A stretch of 6,957 nt of DNA from Sphaerochaeta sp. (GCA_003456855.1 DMOO01000091.1:1-6957), one strand, 5' to 3'. Shown: positions 1-6,316, counted from the first letter of the stretch. The notes: generated by a model not told the origin, from the letters alone. Numbers and translations are program-made.

Positions 1-304
1 TGAACTTGCGCTTGCAGATGCATCCTATGTAACGCAGAAGCCATTCCCTGTGAAGATACCCATCAATGGCGACCACATAGTTGACCTTATGTGGCGTAGT
101 GGCCCTTGTAGCCACCTTGAAGTCCATGAATGCGTTGTGGTTGCAGAGAAGAAGATAAGGTGGCTTGATGCCTTCCATGCCAATCTTCTCGAGCCTGTTG
201 CGGTGTTTTGTCCATCCGAAGAAGCAGAGCAGCCAGATCAACCATCTGAGGTGCATTCTGTATATCCTTCTGGACATATCAAAATGAGGAAACTGTTCAA
301 ACAT
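1..304 (-). CDS. PlsC-like lysophospholipid/glycerophosphate acyltransferase, C-terminally truncated by window edge
   Basis: The first 101 residues are present; the rest lies beyond the left edge. The family transfers an acyl chain to lysophosphatidate or a related lysophospholipid at the inner membrane face. Seen: a hydrophobic segment at about residues 19-31 (LRWLIWLLCFFGW), then the HX4D catalytic motif NHNAFMD (H56, D61), followed by NYVVAIDGY and REWLLRYIGCICKRKF, which resembles the acceptor-binding block with a conserved arginine. The ATG at 304 is chosen because AGGG (314-317) lies 9 nt upstream. An in-frame ATG at 277 has no SD. It sits 15 bp after the asparaginase stop, so it is probably third in the HAD-asparaginase operon, and its SD lies in a possible hairpin. 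The exact acceptor cannot be told from this fragment. The family assignment is firm, the symbol plsC is not. Confidence 0.85.
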   Translation of the reverse strand, partial: MFEQFPHFDMSRRIYRMHLRWLIWLLCFFGWTKHRNRLEKIGMEGIKPPYLLLCNHNAFMDFKVATRATTPHKVNYVVAIDGYLHREWLLRYIGCICKRKF

Positions 305-313
305 AAATTATAA

Positions 314-347
314 CCCTGTCTAGGCAATCATATCATGGGAGACAGGG
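314..347 (-). promoter_or_regulatory. Putative RNA hairpin masking the acyltransferase SD (translational coupling)
   Basis: On the minus strand CCCTGTCT (347-340), in the last codons of the asparaginase gene, is exactly complementary to AGACAGGG (321-314). The second arm contains the asparaginase stop region and the AGGG ribosome-binding site of the next gene. The perfect 8-bp stem encloses an 18-nt loop. Inference: ribosomes finishing asparaginase would open the stem and expose the SD. There is no U-tract, so it is not an intrinsic terminator. Confidence 0.45.
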
Positions 348-1306
348 GTATAGAATAAAATCTTCGCTTTGCTGATGTCATTTGTCTGACCAAGTATCCA
401 CATAAGCTTTGCAAGTGCGGATTCACTGGTCATGTCGTGGGCCTCTAGGACGTTCGGTTCCTGCTTGAACCTATGTCCCACCTTGTAAAGGCCAAGGTCA
501 CTTCCCTCATTCGGGACCTGGGTGGTCATCACGATCAGTGTGCCCTTCTCGACAGATGACTTTATGTGGGAGTAGAACTCATAGTACTCGGGAAGGCCAC
601 CGACTCCAAAGCACTCGATGACAAGACCGTCATAATGGTCGGTCATGAAATTGATGACCTCCTCCGTCATTCCCGGGAAGAGCTTCACAAGGCCCACATT
701 GCTGTTGATTCTGCTGTAGAACCTGACCTCTCCCTCCGTAGTCTGAGGGATGAACCAGAAAATATGGCCGCTTTGGATTCTGGCGATCTCAGGATAGTTG
801 GTGCTCTCAAAGGCAGCGAAGCGCTTGGTGTAGTTCTTCCTTGCCCTTGTACCGAGTATCACAGAACCGGAGAAGACAATGACAACCCCACAGCTCTTTG
901 AATCAGAGGCGCAGATGAAGGCGTCGATGAGATTCCTTCTGGCATCGGAGTCACCCTGCGCAGCGGAGATCTGGGCACCTGTTATCACAATCGGCTTGGA
1001 ACTGTTCTGGATCAGATAGCTCAGGCCAGCTGCTGTGTAGGCCATGGTGTCAGTTCCATGGGTGATGACAAAGCCGTCATAGAGACTGTAGTTCCTCTCG
1101 ATTATCCCTGCAATGACAAGCCAGTGCTCCGGACGGATGTTGGTGCTGTCCATGTTGAAGGCCTGGATGCATTCAGGTATGCAGAAGCCCTTTATCTCGG
1201 GGGCCTTCTCAAGAAGGTCCGTGCTGGAAAGGGAAGGAGCAAGTCCATCATCGGTGGGGCTGGAAGCAATGGTTCCACCAGTACCAATCAAAAGAATCCT
1301 CTTCAT
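320..1306 (-). CDS. ansA: L-asparaginase, cytoplasmic (type I-like)
   Basis: Hydrolyses L-asparagine to aspartate and ammonia. The 328-residue length is normal for the family, and there is no signal peptide, so it should be cytoplasmic. Seen: the N-terminal catalytic loop GTGGTIAS with nucleophile Thr12; the substrate-binding segment NMDST (S54); the second catalytic block THGTDTMAYTA with the Thr85-Asp86 pair; TGAQ at 109-112; and a lysine (K157, GTRARK) that aligns with the catalytic lysine of E. coli asparaginases. All core residues are present, so it looks active. It lies 19 bp after the HAD stop, in the same operon. The SD is weak (only TGAGCT just before ATG), which suggests coupling to upstream translation. 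It lacks the extra N-terminal domain of archaeal GatD. Type I rather than type II is inferred from the missing export signal. Confidence 0.93.
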   Translation of the reverse strand: MKRILLIGTGGTIASSPTDDGLAPSLSSTDLLEKAPEIKGFCIPECIQAFNMDSTNIRPEHWLVIAGIIERNYSLYDGFVITHGTDTMAYTAAGLSYLIQNSSKPIVITGAQISAAQGDSDARRNLIDAFICASDSKSCGVVIVFSGSVILGTRARKNYTKRFAAFESTNYPEIARIQSGHIFWFIPQTTEGEVRFYSRINSNVGLVKLFPGMTEEVINFMTDHYDGLVIECFGVGGLPEYYEFYSHIKSSVEKGTLIVMTTQVPNEGSDLGLYKVGHRFKQEPNVLEAHDMTSESALAKLMWILGQTNDISKAKILFYTPVSHDMIA

Positions 1307-1325
1307 AGCTCAGATGATACCACAG

Positions 1326-2021
1326 TTATCGTGCGTTAGAAACAATATCCAGAAGTTCCGGAATCCTGTGGATCTCATAGTCGATCCTCAGGTCCAGCGG
1401 ACGTTCCTTTCCGTTTCTGTTGAACCAGCAGCAAGCTATGCCTGCATTGTTGGCACCCTTGATGTCAGTGGTCAGGGAGTCCCCTACCATAAGAACCTCA
1501 GACCGATTGGTGCAACCTATGCGATTTAGGACGATTTGATAAATTTGCTCTTCTGGTTTTTCAAAACCGATGTCCTCAGATACAAATATGCCATCAATAA
1601 TTTTGTCTATACCTGAGTTCTGGATCTTCTTTTTCTGAGATGCCCAAACTCCATTGGTAACCAGATATTGGCCGAAACGTCCCCGCAAACTTGTCAAAGT
1701 CTCCATCGCGCCATCTATCGGGCAGATGGTGTCACCCAGCCGTTCCATGTAGTCCTTGGCGAACTCAGGAGCAATGTCTGTACGAAGTCCGAACTGACCA
1801 AGGAAATCCGCAAAACGTCCAACGAGGATCTCGCTCTTAGGCTTCTCTCCCCTCTCGCACATAGTCCACCACTTGTGGTTGATGGCGGGATAGGTGTCGA
1901 GCATTGCATCGGTGCACTCTCCAAGGTTGAAGTCCTTGAAGCAGTTTCTGATCGATGCCCTCTCTGGCGGATGAGGATCAAGCAATGTGTTATCCAGGTC
2001 CCAAAGGATGTATTTGAACAA
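1326..2021 (-). CDS. yjjG: YjjG-family HAD hydrolase (noncanonical pyrimidine nucleotide 5'-nucleotidase-like)
   Basis: A 231-residue HAD phosphatase with all four motifs: DLDNT (nucleophile D8, acid D10), VTNG (T122), the lysine in FEKP (K155), and GDSLTTD (D181, D186). The helical cap (about residues 16-95) contains WWTMCERGEKPKSEI. The stretch from TNGVWASQ through FVSEDIGFEKP to GDSLTTDIKGANNAG and CCWFN closely follows the YjjG pattern. YjjG dephosphorylates noncanonical pyrimidine nucleoside monophosphates in house-cleaning; transfer of that substrate to this protein is inference. The start is TTG at 2021, fixed by AAGGAG 6 nt upstream, with no ATG nearby. It is the first gene of the leftward operon, divergent from the MATE gene. 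Its 1521-1620 part is AT-rich (35% GC against 54% in 1381-1480). Confidence 0.88.
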   Translation of the reverse strand: MFKYILWDLDNTLLDPHPPERASIRNCFKDFNLGECTDAMLDTYPAINHKWWTMCERGEKPKSEILVGRFADFLGQFGLRTDIAPEFAKDYMERLGDTICPIDGAMETLTSLRGRFGQYLVTNGVWASQKKKIQNSGIDKIIDGIFVSEDIGFEKPEEQIYQIVLNRIGCTNRSEVLMVGDSLTTDIKGANNAGIACCWFNRNGKERPLDLRIDYEIHRIPELLDIVSNAR

Positions 2022-2027
2022 GCGATG

Positions 2028-2033
2028 CTCCTT
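2028..2033 (-). promoter_or_regulatory. Shine-Dalgarno site setting the TTG start of the HAD gene
   Basis: AAGGAG on the minus strand, with 6 nt (CATCGC) before TTG at 2021. This spacing supports the non-ATG start. Confidence 0.8.
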
Positions 2034-2041
2034 TTCCTATT

Positions 2042-2074
2042 CGGGTATAGTTAGAAAATATTTAATTATACCCG
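2042..2074. repeat. 33-bp imperfect palindrome in the divergent HAD/MATE promoter region (putative operator or leader hairpin)
   Basis: CGGGTATAGTTA (2042-2053) and TAATTATACCCG (2063-2074) are inverted repeats of 12 bp with one mismatch, and the outer 8 bp are perfect. The centre is A/T only. It lies between divergent genes, so it cannot be a shared 3' terminator. It sits just upstream of the proposed MATE -35 box and just downstream of the proposed HAD start point. This placement suits a two-way operator, or a 5'-leader hairpin on the HAD mRNA. No regulator gene lies in the window. Confidence 0.55.
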
Positions 2075-2081
2075 TGGTGCA

Positions 2082-2110
2082 TTGTCAATTATACTGAACT
2101 TGAATAAACT
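2082..2110 (+). promoter_or_regulatory. Predicted sigma70-type promoter for the MATE gene
   Basis: TTGTCA (2082-2087), a 17-bp spacer, then TAAACT (2105-2110). The predicted leader is about 25 nt. The call rests on consensus match only. Confidence 0.45.
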
Positions 2111-2117
2111 TCAGCAA
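2088..2117 (-). promoter_or_regulatory. Predicted sigma70-type promoter for the HAD-asparaginase-acyltransferase operon
   Basis: On the minus strand TTGCTG (2117-2112), an 18-bp spacer, then a perfect TATAAT (2093-2088). A second TATAAT at 2070-2065, inside the palindrome, is an alternative -10 box but lacks a properly spaced -35. Transcription from the first would start near 2081 and include the palindrome in the leader. Confidence 0.45.
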
Positions 2118-2140
2118 TTGTAAGGGAACGGTAAGATCAA

Positions 2141-3496
2141 ATGGCATTGCAACTGAGAAGGAACGTCGATTTCACAAAGGGCAACATATTCAAAAGCCTC
2201 TTGCTCTTTGCCATTCCAATCATGCTGGGAGAAGTATTCCAGAACCTCTACCACAGCACAGACTCGGTCGTCCTGGGAAACTTCGCAGGTGACTCAGCAC
2301 TTGCCGCCGTCAGCGTATGCAGCACCCTTACGAACCTTCTGATAGGCTTCTGCAACGGAATGTCAGTCGGAAGCACGGTAGTGGTGGCAAAGGCCTTCGG
2401 AGCTGGAGACAAGGCAAAACTTGATGACAGCATCAAGTACACCTATTCCTTTGGTGTGATGCTGGGTGCCGTCTTCTCCGTCATAGGAATTCTGATCGCT
2501 CCTCTGCTTCTAAGGGTGGTCAATGTGAACGAGGACATCTATGCCAATGCCCTTGCCTATCTGAGGATCTACATAGCCGGCATGATCTTCACAGTTGTGT
2601 ACAACAACTCTGCAGGTATTCTCAGGGGTCTTGGAGACATGCACACCCCATTCATCATCCTTCTGATCTCCTGCTCCCTTAACATTCTGCTGGACCTTCT
2701 GTTCTGTGCAGTGTTCAATTGGGGGATTTCAGGAGTGGCATGGGCCACGGTCCTTGCACAGGTGGTCTCCGTTGGCATCAGCTGGTATGTGATCCGAAAG
2801 AGAATGGGGGTAAAGTGCTTTGCTCTCATCGACACCATCAAGAACGGCAGACCTGTCATTGCAGAGACCTTGGATGTAGGCATCGCCGCAGGCATCCAGT
2901 CCTCAATCATCTCATTCTCCAACCTCTTCGTCTGGCGATACATCAACCGTTTCAGCACTGCGGTCGTGGCAGGTGCAGGAATTGGCCAGAGAATCGACAA
3001 GTTCGTGTCCCTTCCTACGACTTCATTCGGTACTGCAATCACAACCTTCGCAGGTCAGAACCTTGGAGCCGGAAACAGAAAGAGGGTCAGGGAAGGAATT
3101 AAGGATGCAATGATCCTCTCCATTGGAATAACCTTGGCGCTTGGGCTGGTCATCTTTCCATGCGCACAGTACATTGCAGCATTCTTCAACAGAAGTCCTG
3201 AGGTCATAGCATCAGCAGTTAGCATGACAAGGATCATGATACCTCTGTACTTCGTCAACAGCATCAGGCAGATACTTGTCGGAGTGCTCAGGGCATTCAA
3301 GAAGAGCCGGCTTGCAACAGCGGCAACACTCGGTGGAATGGTCGTTATGAGGCAGATATACCTGGCTATCTCGATGTCAATCGTCTCAGATGTAAGGCTG
3401 GTATATTGGGGATATCCGATTGGTTGGATCTTCTCTCTGCTTTTCACAGGAATCTGCTATTTGGCAAACAGGAAGAGGATGCTTCAGCTCAACTGA
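2141..3496 (+). CDS. MATE family multidrug/metabolite efflux transporter
   Basis: A 451-residue inner-membrane exporter with the length and 12-helix hydrophobicity of the MATE family, which drives out cationic compounds by Na+ or H+ antiport. Seen: helix 1 IPIMLGEVFQNLYHSTDSV with Asp41 at the usual cation-site position; the family segment LRGLGDMHTP (161-170); NILLD with Asp185, which resembles the helix 5 aspartate of DinF-type members; the start of the second half (DVGIAAGIQSS, about 245-255); and GQNLGAGN (306-312). The C-terminus ends in a basic tail (NRKRM). The ATG at 2141 has only a modest SD (AAGGGA 13 nt upstream, or GGTAAG 5 nt upstream). It is a monocistronic rightward gene, divergent from the HAD operon, and its last 13 bp overlap the end of ecfA2. 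The substrate cannot be inferred. Confidence 0.93.
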   Translation: MALQLRRNVDFTKGNIFKSLLLFAIPIMLGEVFQNLYHSTDSVVLGNFAGDSALAAVSVCSTLTNLLIGFCNGMSVGSTVVVAKAFGAGDKAKLDDSIKYTYSFGVMLGAVFSVIGILIAPLLLRVVNVNEDIYANALAYLRIYIAGMIFTVVYNNSAGILRGLGDMHTPFIILLISCSLNILLDLLFCAVFNWGISGVAWATVLAQVVSVGISWYVIRKRMGVKCFALIDTIKNGRPVIAETLDVGIAAGIQSSIISFSNLFVWRYINRFSTAVVAGAGIGQRIDKFVSLPTTSFGTAITTFAGQNLGAGNRKRVREGIKDAMILSIGITLALGLVIFPCAQYIAAFFNRSPEVIASAVSMTRIMIPLYFVNSIRQILVGVLRAFKKSRLATAATLGGMVVMRQIYLAISMSIVSDVRLVYWGYPIGWIFSLLFTGICYLANRKRMLQLN

Positions 3497-4257
3497 GCTG
3501 CAATTGCCAAGGCCAAGGCCTCGATGTCCATACTATAATCCACATCGAAGCCGGATCTCTTCAACTCCGATACAAGGACCATACGCTTAGGAGCAATTTC
3601 GAGGTGCCTTTTCAGAACCTCCATCGGCTCTCCGCTGTCCTGGATGCATCCATCGGAAAGAAGCACCATCTCCTTGCAGTTGTCCAGGATGTCCTCAATC
3701 TCATGGGACACAAGAACTATGGTTCTGCCCTCATCGTTCAGTTTTCCCAGAATCGACATGACCAGATCATGGCCTGCCTTATCAAGGCCCACCGTGGGCT
3801 CATCCAGAATCAGGATGTCAGGGTCCATTGCAAGGACTCCGGCTATCGCCACCATTCTCTGCTCTCCTCCTGAGAGAGCGAACGGAGATCTTTCCAGGAA
3901 AGAATCATCAAGGCCAACAGTCTTCAGTGCCTCAATGGCCCTGTCCTTTGCATCGGAGAGCCCAAGGTTCCTTGGTCCGAACATGACATCCTTCAGAACA
4001 GTCTCCTCGAACAGCTGGTGCTCGGGGAACTGGAACGCAAGTCCTACTTTCTTCCCTTCCCCAATGACAAGCTGACCACTTGTAGGCTCAAGAAGGGATG
4101 CCATGATTCTTATAAGCGTGGACTTTCCGCTTCCTGTCTTGCCTGTTATGCCTATGAAGGCACCCTCTTCTATTGTCATTGAGATATCATTCAAGGCCCT
4201 GGTCCCAAAAGGAAGCCCCTTGTCGTAGATGTAGGAGACATGCTTGATTTCCATCAT
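3484..4257 (-). CDS. ecfA2: ECF transporter ATPase EcfA2 (EcfA')
   Basis: One of two cytoplasmic ATPases that power an ECF vitamin/cofactor-type importer; it pairs with EcfA1 and grips EcfT. In order: Walker A GKTGSGKST (39-47), Q-loop at Q76 followed by FPEHQLFEETV, which is typical of the A2 paralogue, signature LSGGEQ (128-133), Walker B ILILDEP with E153 as catalytic base, and H-loop His185 (VSHE). The 257 residues are slightly short for the family, but the C-terminal domain is present. The ATG at 4257 overlaps the ecfT stop by ATGA and has AAGGGGG 7 nt upstream; another ATG at 4254 is less likely. It is the last gene of the operon, and its stop lies inside the MATE 3' end. Automated labels such as CbiO or cobalt ATPase would be misleading here. 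Confidence 0.92.
   Translation of the reverse strand: MMEIKHVSYIYDKGLPFGTRALNDISMTIEEGAFIGITGKTGSGKSTLIRIMASLLEPTSGQLVIGEGKKVGLAFQFPEHQLFEETVLKDVMFGPRNLGLSDAKDRAIEALKTVGLDDSFLERSPFALSGGEQRMVAIAGVLAMDPDILILDEPTVGLDKAGHDLVMSILGKLNDEGRTIVLVSHEIEDILDNCKEMVLLSDGCIQDSGEPMEVLKRHLEIAPKRMVLVSELKRSGFDVDYSMDIEALALAIAAQLS
3485..3500. repeat. Inverted repeat spanning the convergent MATE/ecfA2 stop codons
   Basis: CAGCTCA and TGAGCTG flank AC. As RNA this could form a 6-bp stem with an AACT loop on either strand. Both stop codons lie in it or at its edge. No T-tract follows on either strand, so it is not a canonical intrinsic terminator, but no better terminator is visible at this convergent junction. Confidence 0.35.
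3517..3552 (-). repeat. Hairpin-forming inverted repeat in the 3' coding end of ecfA2
   Basis: On the minus-strand RNA GGCTTCGATGT (3552-3542) can pair with ACATCGAGGCC (3527-3517) over 11 bp with a single U-G wobble and a 14-nt loop. On the plus strand the same site has a C-A mismatch, so the minus-strand RNA is favoured. It encodes ordinary residues (FDVD ... MDIEA). It may protect the operon mRNA 3' end or arise by chance. Confidence 0.35.
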
Positions 4258-5000
4258 AGTCCAGCCCCCTTCAGAAGAATGATTTCAGCAAAATAGGTGA
4301 AGATGCAGATGTATGCGGCAGCGTCCACCCGGGAATACCTCAGCGGTCTCAGGCGACCCACATCCCCGCTTCCGTACAGTCTTGAATCCATTGCAACGGA
4401 AAGGTTGTCAGCCTTCCTGAAGGCGGAGACGAACATTGGCAAGAGAACAGGAACAAGGGCCTTGGCTCTCTTGAGGAGGTTGCCCTTTCCAAGGTCCGCA
4501 CCCCTGGCCTTCTGGGCGTCCATGACAAGCCTGGCCTCATCGGCAAGGATCGGTATGAATCTTAGAGCGATGCTGAATGCAGTTGCAAGGTCATGGACAG
4601 GGACCTTGAAGATCCCAAGCCACCGAAGAGCCTTCTCCATCCCATCTGACAAGGTCTTTGGCTTTGTGGTCAGAGTGACCAGATTCGAGAAGAAGACAAG
4701 CTCCACCATCCTCTGTGTTATAAGAAGTGCACGCCAAGGCTCCCTTATGTTGATCAGGAAGAGAAGGCATACAATCACGGCAATGGGGGCAAGGCCTCTT
4801 ACCATGTATTTGACAGGAACACGGGACAGAAGCACAAGTAGACACAGGCAGATGAATGACACTGCGCAGGTTGCTGGAGTGGAGGCAACGAAGGCTGACA
4901 CAATGTACAGAACAGCACCTGCAAGTTTGGTTCTGGGATCAAGGTCATGGAGGAATGATTTGGTTGGATAGTATCGTCCAAGAGTCACATCCCTCAGCAT
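4254..5000 (-). CDS. ecfT: ECF transporter transmembrane subunit EcfT
   Basis: The membrane scaffold that couples the EcfA1/EcfA2 ATPases to an S component. It has 248 residues. The N-terminal block SFLHDLDPRTKL (15-26) is the family hallmark. It is followed by four to five hydrophobic segments (about 27-55, 70-84, 98-111, 137-152) and a cytoplasmic helical region with the coupling motifs: DAQKARG (161-167) and AMDSRLYG (203-210). The first coupling motif is canonical Ala-Arg-Gly. The second reads Ser-Arg-Leu, keeping the arginine that contacts the ATPase. A last hydrophobic segment is at about 226-244. The ATG at 5000 overlaps the ecfA1 stop by 7 bp and has GAGGAG 6 nt upstream. Its place between the two ATPase genes confirms the module. 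Confidence 0.92.
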   Translation of the reverse strand: MLRDVTLGRYYPTKSFLHDLDPRTKLAGAVLYIVSAFVASTPATCAVSFICLCLLVLLSRVPVKYMVRGLAPIAVIVCLLFLINIREPWRALLITQRMVELVFFSNLVTLTTKPKTLSDGMEKALRWLGIFKVPVHDLATAFSIALRFIPILADEARLVMDAQKARGADLGKGNLLKRAKALVPVLLPMFVSAFRKADNLSVAMDSRLYGSGDVGRLRPLRYSRVDAAAYICIFTYFAEIILLKGAGL

Positions 5001-5812
5001 CGCTTTCTCCTCTTTTCAAGATCATAGACAAGTTTGTTTGCATTGTTAATGTCTTTATTTAAGGTTATACCTTTATTTTTTAAGGCATTAATGAGTTTAT
5101 AGGCTATTGGTATATTAACACCAAATTTATCCAATTGATTATTTGAGGAGAAAACCTCTTCTTTTGAACCTTCAAGGACGAGCCTTCCCCGGTCAAGAAC
5201 GATGACTGAATTTGCCTGCTCGGCCTCTTCGGGATCATGGGTCATCAGGACAATTGCAATCCCGTTCTGGTTGAGTTTCTTGATTGCATTCCGAACCATT
5301 TCTCTTCCTTCCGGATCCAGCATGGACGTTGCCTCATCCAGAACCAGACACCTTGGCTTCAGGGCAAGGACACCTGCAATTGCAACAAGCTGCTTCTGCC
5401 CACCGGACAGTCTTGTCGGGGAGACGTTTGAAAGTTCTTCCATGCCGCAAAGTTCCAGGCTCTCCCTGACCCTCCTGTCTATCTCATCGCTTTCAAGTCC
5501 AAGATTCTCGGGACCGAAGGCAACATCATCCTCTACTGTGTCAGCCACTATCTGTGTGTCAGGGTCCTGCAATACAAGACCGATCTTTCGTCTTGTGCTG
5601 TAGACGTCATTCTCCTCCTCACCGTCGATCAGAATCTTTCCATCTGTCGGTTCAATTATCGCGTTGAGAAGTTTTGCCAAGGTGGATTTGCCTGCCCCAT
5701 TTCCGCCTAGCACTGCAACGAAATCACCATCGTTGATTTTCAAAGAAATGTCTGAGAGAACAGTTCTTTTGTGATAGGAGAAGGAGACGTCCTGAAGTTC
5801 AATCAGAGGCAT
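4994..5812 (-). CDS. ecfA1: ECF transporter ATPase EcfA1 (EcfA)
   Basis: The partner ATPase of EcfA2, 272 residues from the chosen start. Seen: Walker A GGNGAGKST (36-44), Q-loop Q82 in LQDPDTQ, which is typical of the A1 paralogue, signature LSGGQKQ (135-141), Walker B CLVLDEA (D159, E160), and His192 in MTHD. A C-terminal domain follows (about 215-265). The ATG at 5812 is preferred over ATG at 5818 because AGGAGG (5824-5819) abuts the latter with no spacing but lies 6 nt before the former. It overlaps the end of the Gx gene by 14 bp, which implies coupled translation. Odd: the C-terminal domain is encoded by very AT-rich DNA (24% GC in 5041-5140 against 54% in 5341-5440), although the residues (LDKFGVNIPIAYKL) still fit the family. 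Confidence 0.92.
   Translation of the reverse strand: MPLIELQDVSFSYHKRTVLSDISLKINDGDFVAVLGGNGAGKSTLAKLLNAIIEPTDGKILIDGEEENDVYSTRRKIGLVLQDPDTQIVADTVEDDVAFGPENLGLESDEIDRRVRESLELCGMEELSNVSPTRLSGGQKQLVAIAGVLALKPRCLVLDEATSMLDPEGREMVRNAIKKLNQNGIAIVLMTHDPEEAEQANSVIVLDRGRLVLEGSKEEVFSSNNQLDKFGVNIPIAYKLINALKNKGITLNKDINNANKLVYDLEKRRKRC
5041..5140. other. Sharp AT-rich patch inside ecfA1
   Basis: Counted by eye, 24 of 100 bases are G or C, while 5341-5440 in the same gene has 54. The patch runs from about 5013 to 5165 and uses AAT, AAA, TTA and ATA codons that are scarce elsewhere in the operon. The reading frame is intact. Confidence 0.85.
5096..5124 (-). promoter_or_regulatory. Possible internal promoter for ecfT-ecfA2
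   Basis: On the minus strand TTGGTG (5124-5119), a 17-bp spacer, then TATAAA (5101-5096), about 100 bp before the ecfT start. An AT-rich stretch produces such matches easily, so this is tentative. Confidence 0.2.
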
Positions 5813-6311
5813 TGTCATCCTCCTGTCCCCTGCTCACCCTCTTGATTGTCGTTGAGGATATGATTCCAATCACGATGCCGGTCACCACACCGCTCAGGAT
5901 CAGGAACGGCAGGTAGTACAGAAGAGCATCGGTCTCAAGGATGAAGACTGCCACTGTTATCTGTCCAATATTGTGGAGAACCGCTCCGGATACGCTGACG
6001 GCGGTCGTCCCGAAGAGTCCCGTCTTCTTCAGAAGAGCCATTCCAAGAAGCGACAAGACAGCACCTGCTGCAGAATAGGCCAAGGTCATCACTGTACCGA
6101 AAAGGAGTGTGGAAAGCAGCACTCTTAGCACGGAGATCAGAAAGGCATGTTTGAAGCCCAATCTATACAGGGCATAGACGACAACAATGTTGGCAAGTCC
6201 GACCTTGATGCCTGGTATGGCAACAAAGGCGGGTATCAGGCTTTCCACATATGAAAGAACCAAGGCAAGGGCTATCAGAAGTCCGGCCTCTGCGATTTCT
6301 CTGGTCTTCAT
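5799..6311 (-). CDS. Gx transporter family protein, candidate ECF S component
   Basis: A 170-residue, mostly hydrophobic protein with about six membrane segments (roughly 9-28, 36-50, 55-72, 76-94, 104-124, 131-153). It carries the hallmarks of Pfam Hpre_diP_synt_I, now called the Gx transporter family: ESLIP (23-27), PGIKVGLANI (33-42) and SGAVLHNIGQI (108-118). Known: the family belongs with ECF S-component-like membrane proteins, and the old name heptaprenyl diphosphate synthase component I is poorly founded. Inferred: because it directly precedes and overlaps ecfA1, with ecfT and ecfA2 following, it is the likely substrate-binding S subunit; the substrate is unknown. The ATG at 6311 is chosen because AGGGGG is 5 nt upstream; GTG at 6314 would leave only 2 nt. 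It starts 9 bp after the stop of the NusG_II gene. The tail is hydrophilic and acidic (EDDNASD). Confidence 0.88.
   Translation of the reverse strand: MKTREIAEAGLLIALALVLSYVESLIPAFVAIPGIKVGLANIVVVYALYRLGFKHAFLISVLRVLLSTLLFGTVMTLAYSAAGAVLSLLGMALLKKTGLFGTTAVSVSGAVLHNIGQITVAVFILETDALLYYLPFLILSGVVTGIVIGIISSTTIKRVSRGQEDDNASD
5819..5824 (-). promoter_or_regulatory. Shine-Dalgarno site deciding the ecfA1 start
   Basis: AGGAGG lies within the last codons of the Gx gene. Spacing is 0 nt to ATG 5818 and 6 nt to ATG 5812, so translation should begin at 5812. Confidence 0.75.
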
Positions 6312-6316
6312 CACCG

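Noticed and set aside
50..313. Open frame of 87 codons on the plus strand
   Set aside because: It is antisense to the acyltransferase fragment, which has the HX4D motif; the plus-strand product resembles no family and has no SD.
320..1306. GatD subunit of archaeal Glu-tRNA amidotransferase
   Set aside because: The protein starts directly at the catalytic loop and has normal asparaginase length, lacking GatD's extra N-terminal domain.
2065..2088. Promoter TTGACA...TATAAT on the minus strand
   Set aside because: Both boxes match consensus, but the spacer is only 12 bp, too short for sigma70.
4297..4971. Long open frame (224 codons) on the plus strand
   Set aside because: It lies entirely opposite ecfT, whose motifs and overlaps with both neighbours are clear. 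The product is Ser/Arg/Thr-rich, as antisense frames often are.
3484..5812. Cobalt transporter CbiO/CbiQ assignment
   Set aside because: Two distinct A1/A2-type ATPases are present and no CbiM/CbiN-like gene is; the metal label would be homology drift.
5799..6311. Heptaprenyl diphosphate synthase component I
   Set aside because: This is the legacy name of the Gx family. The protein is a multi-spanning membrane protein without Asp-rich prenyl synthase motifs, and it sits in an ECF operon.
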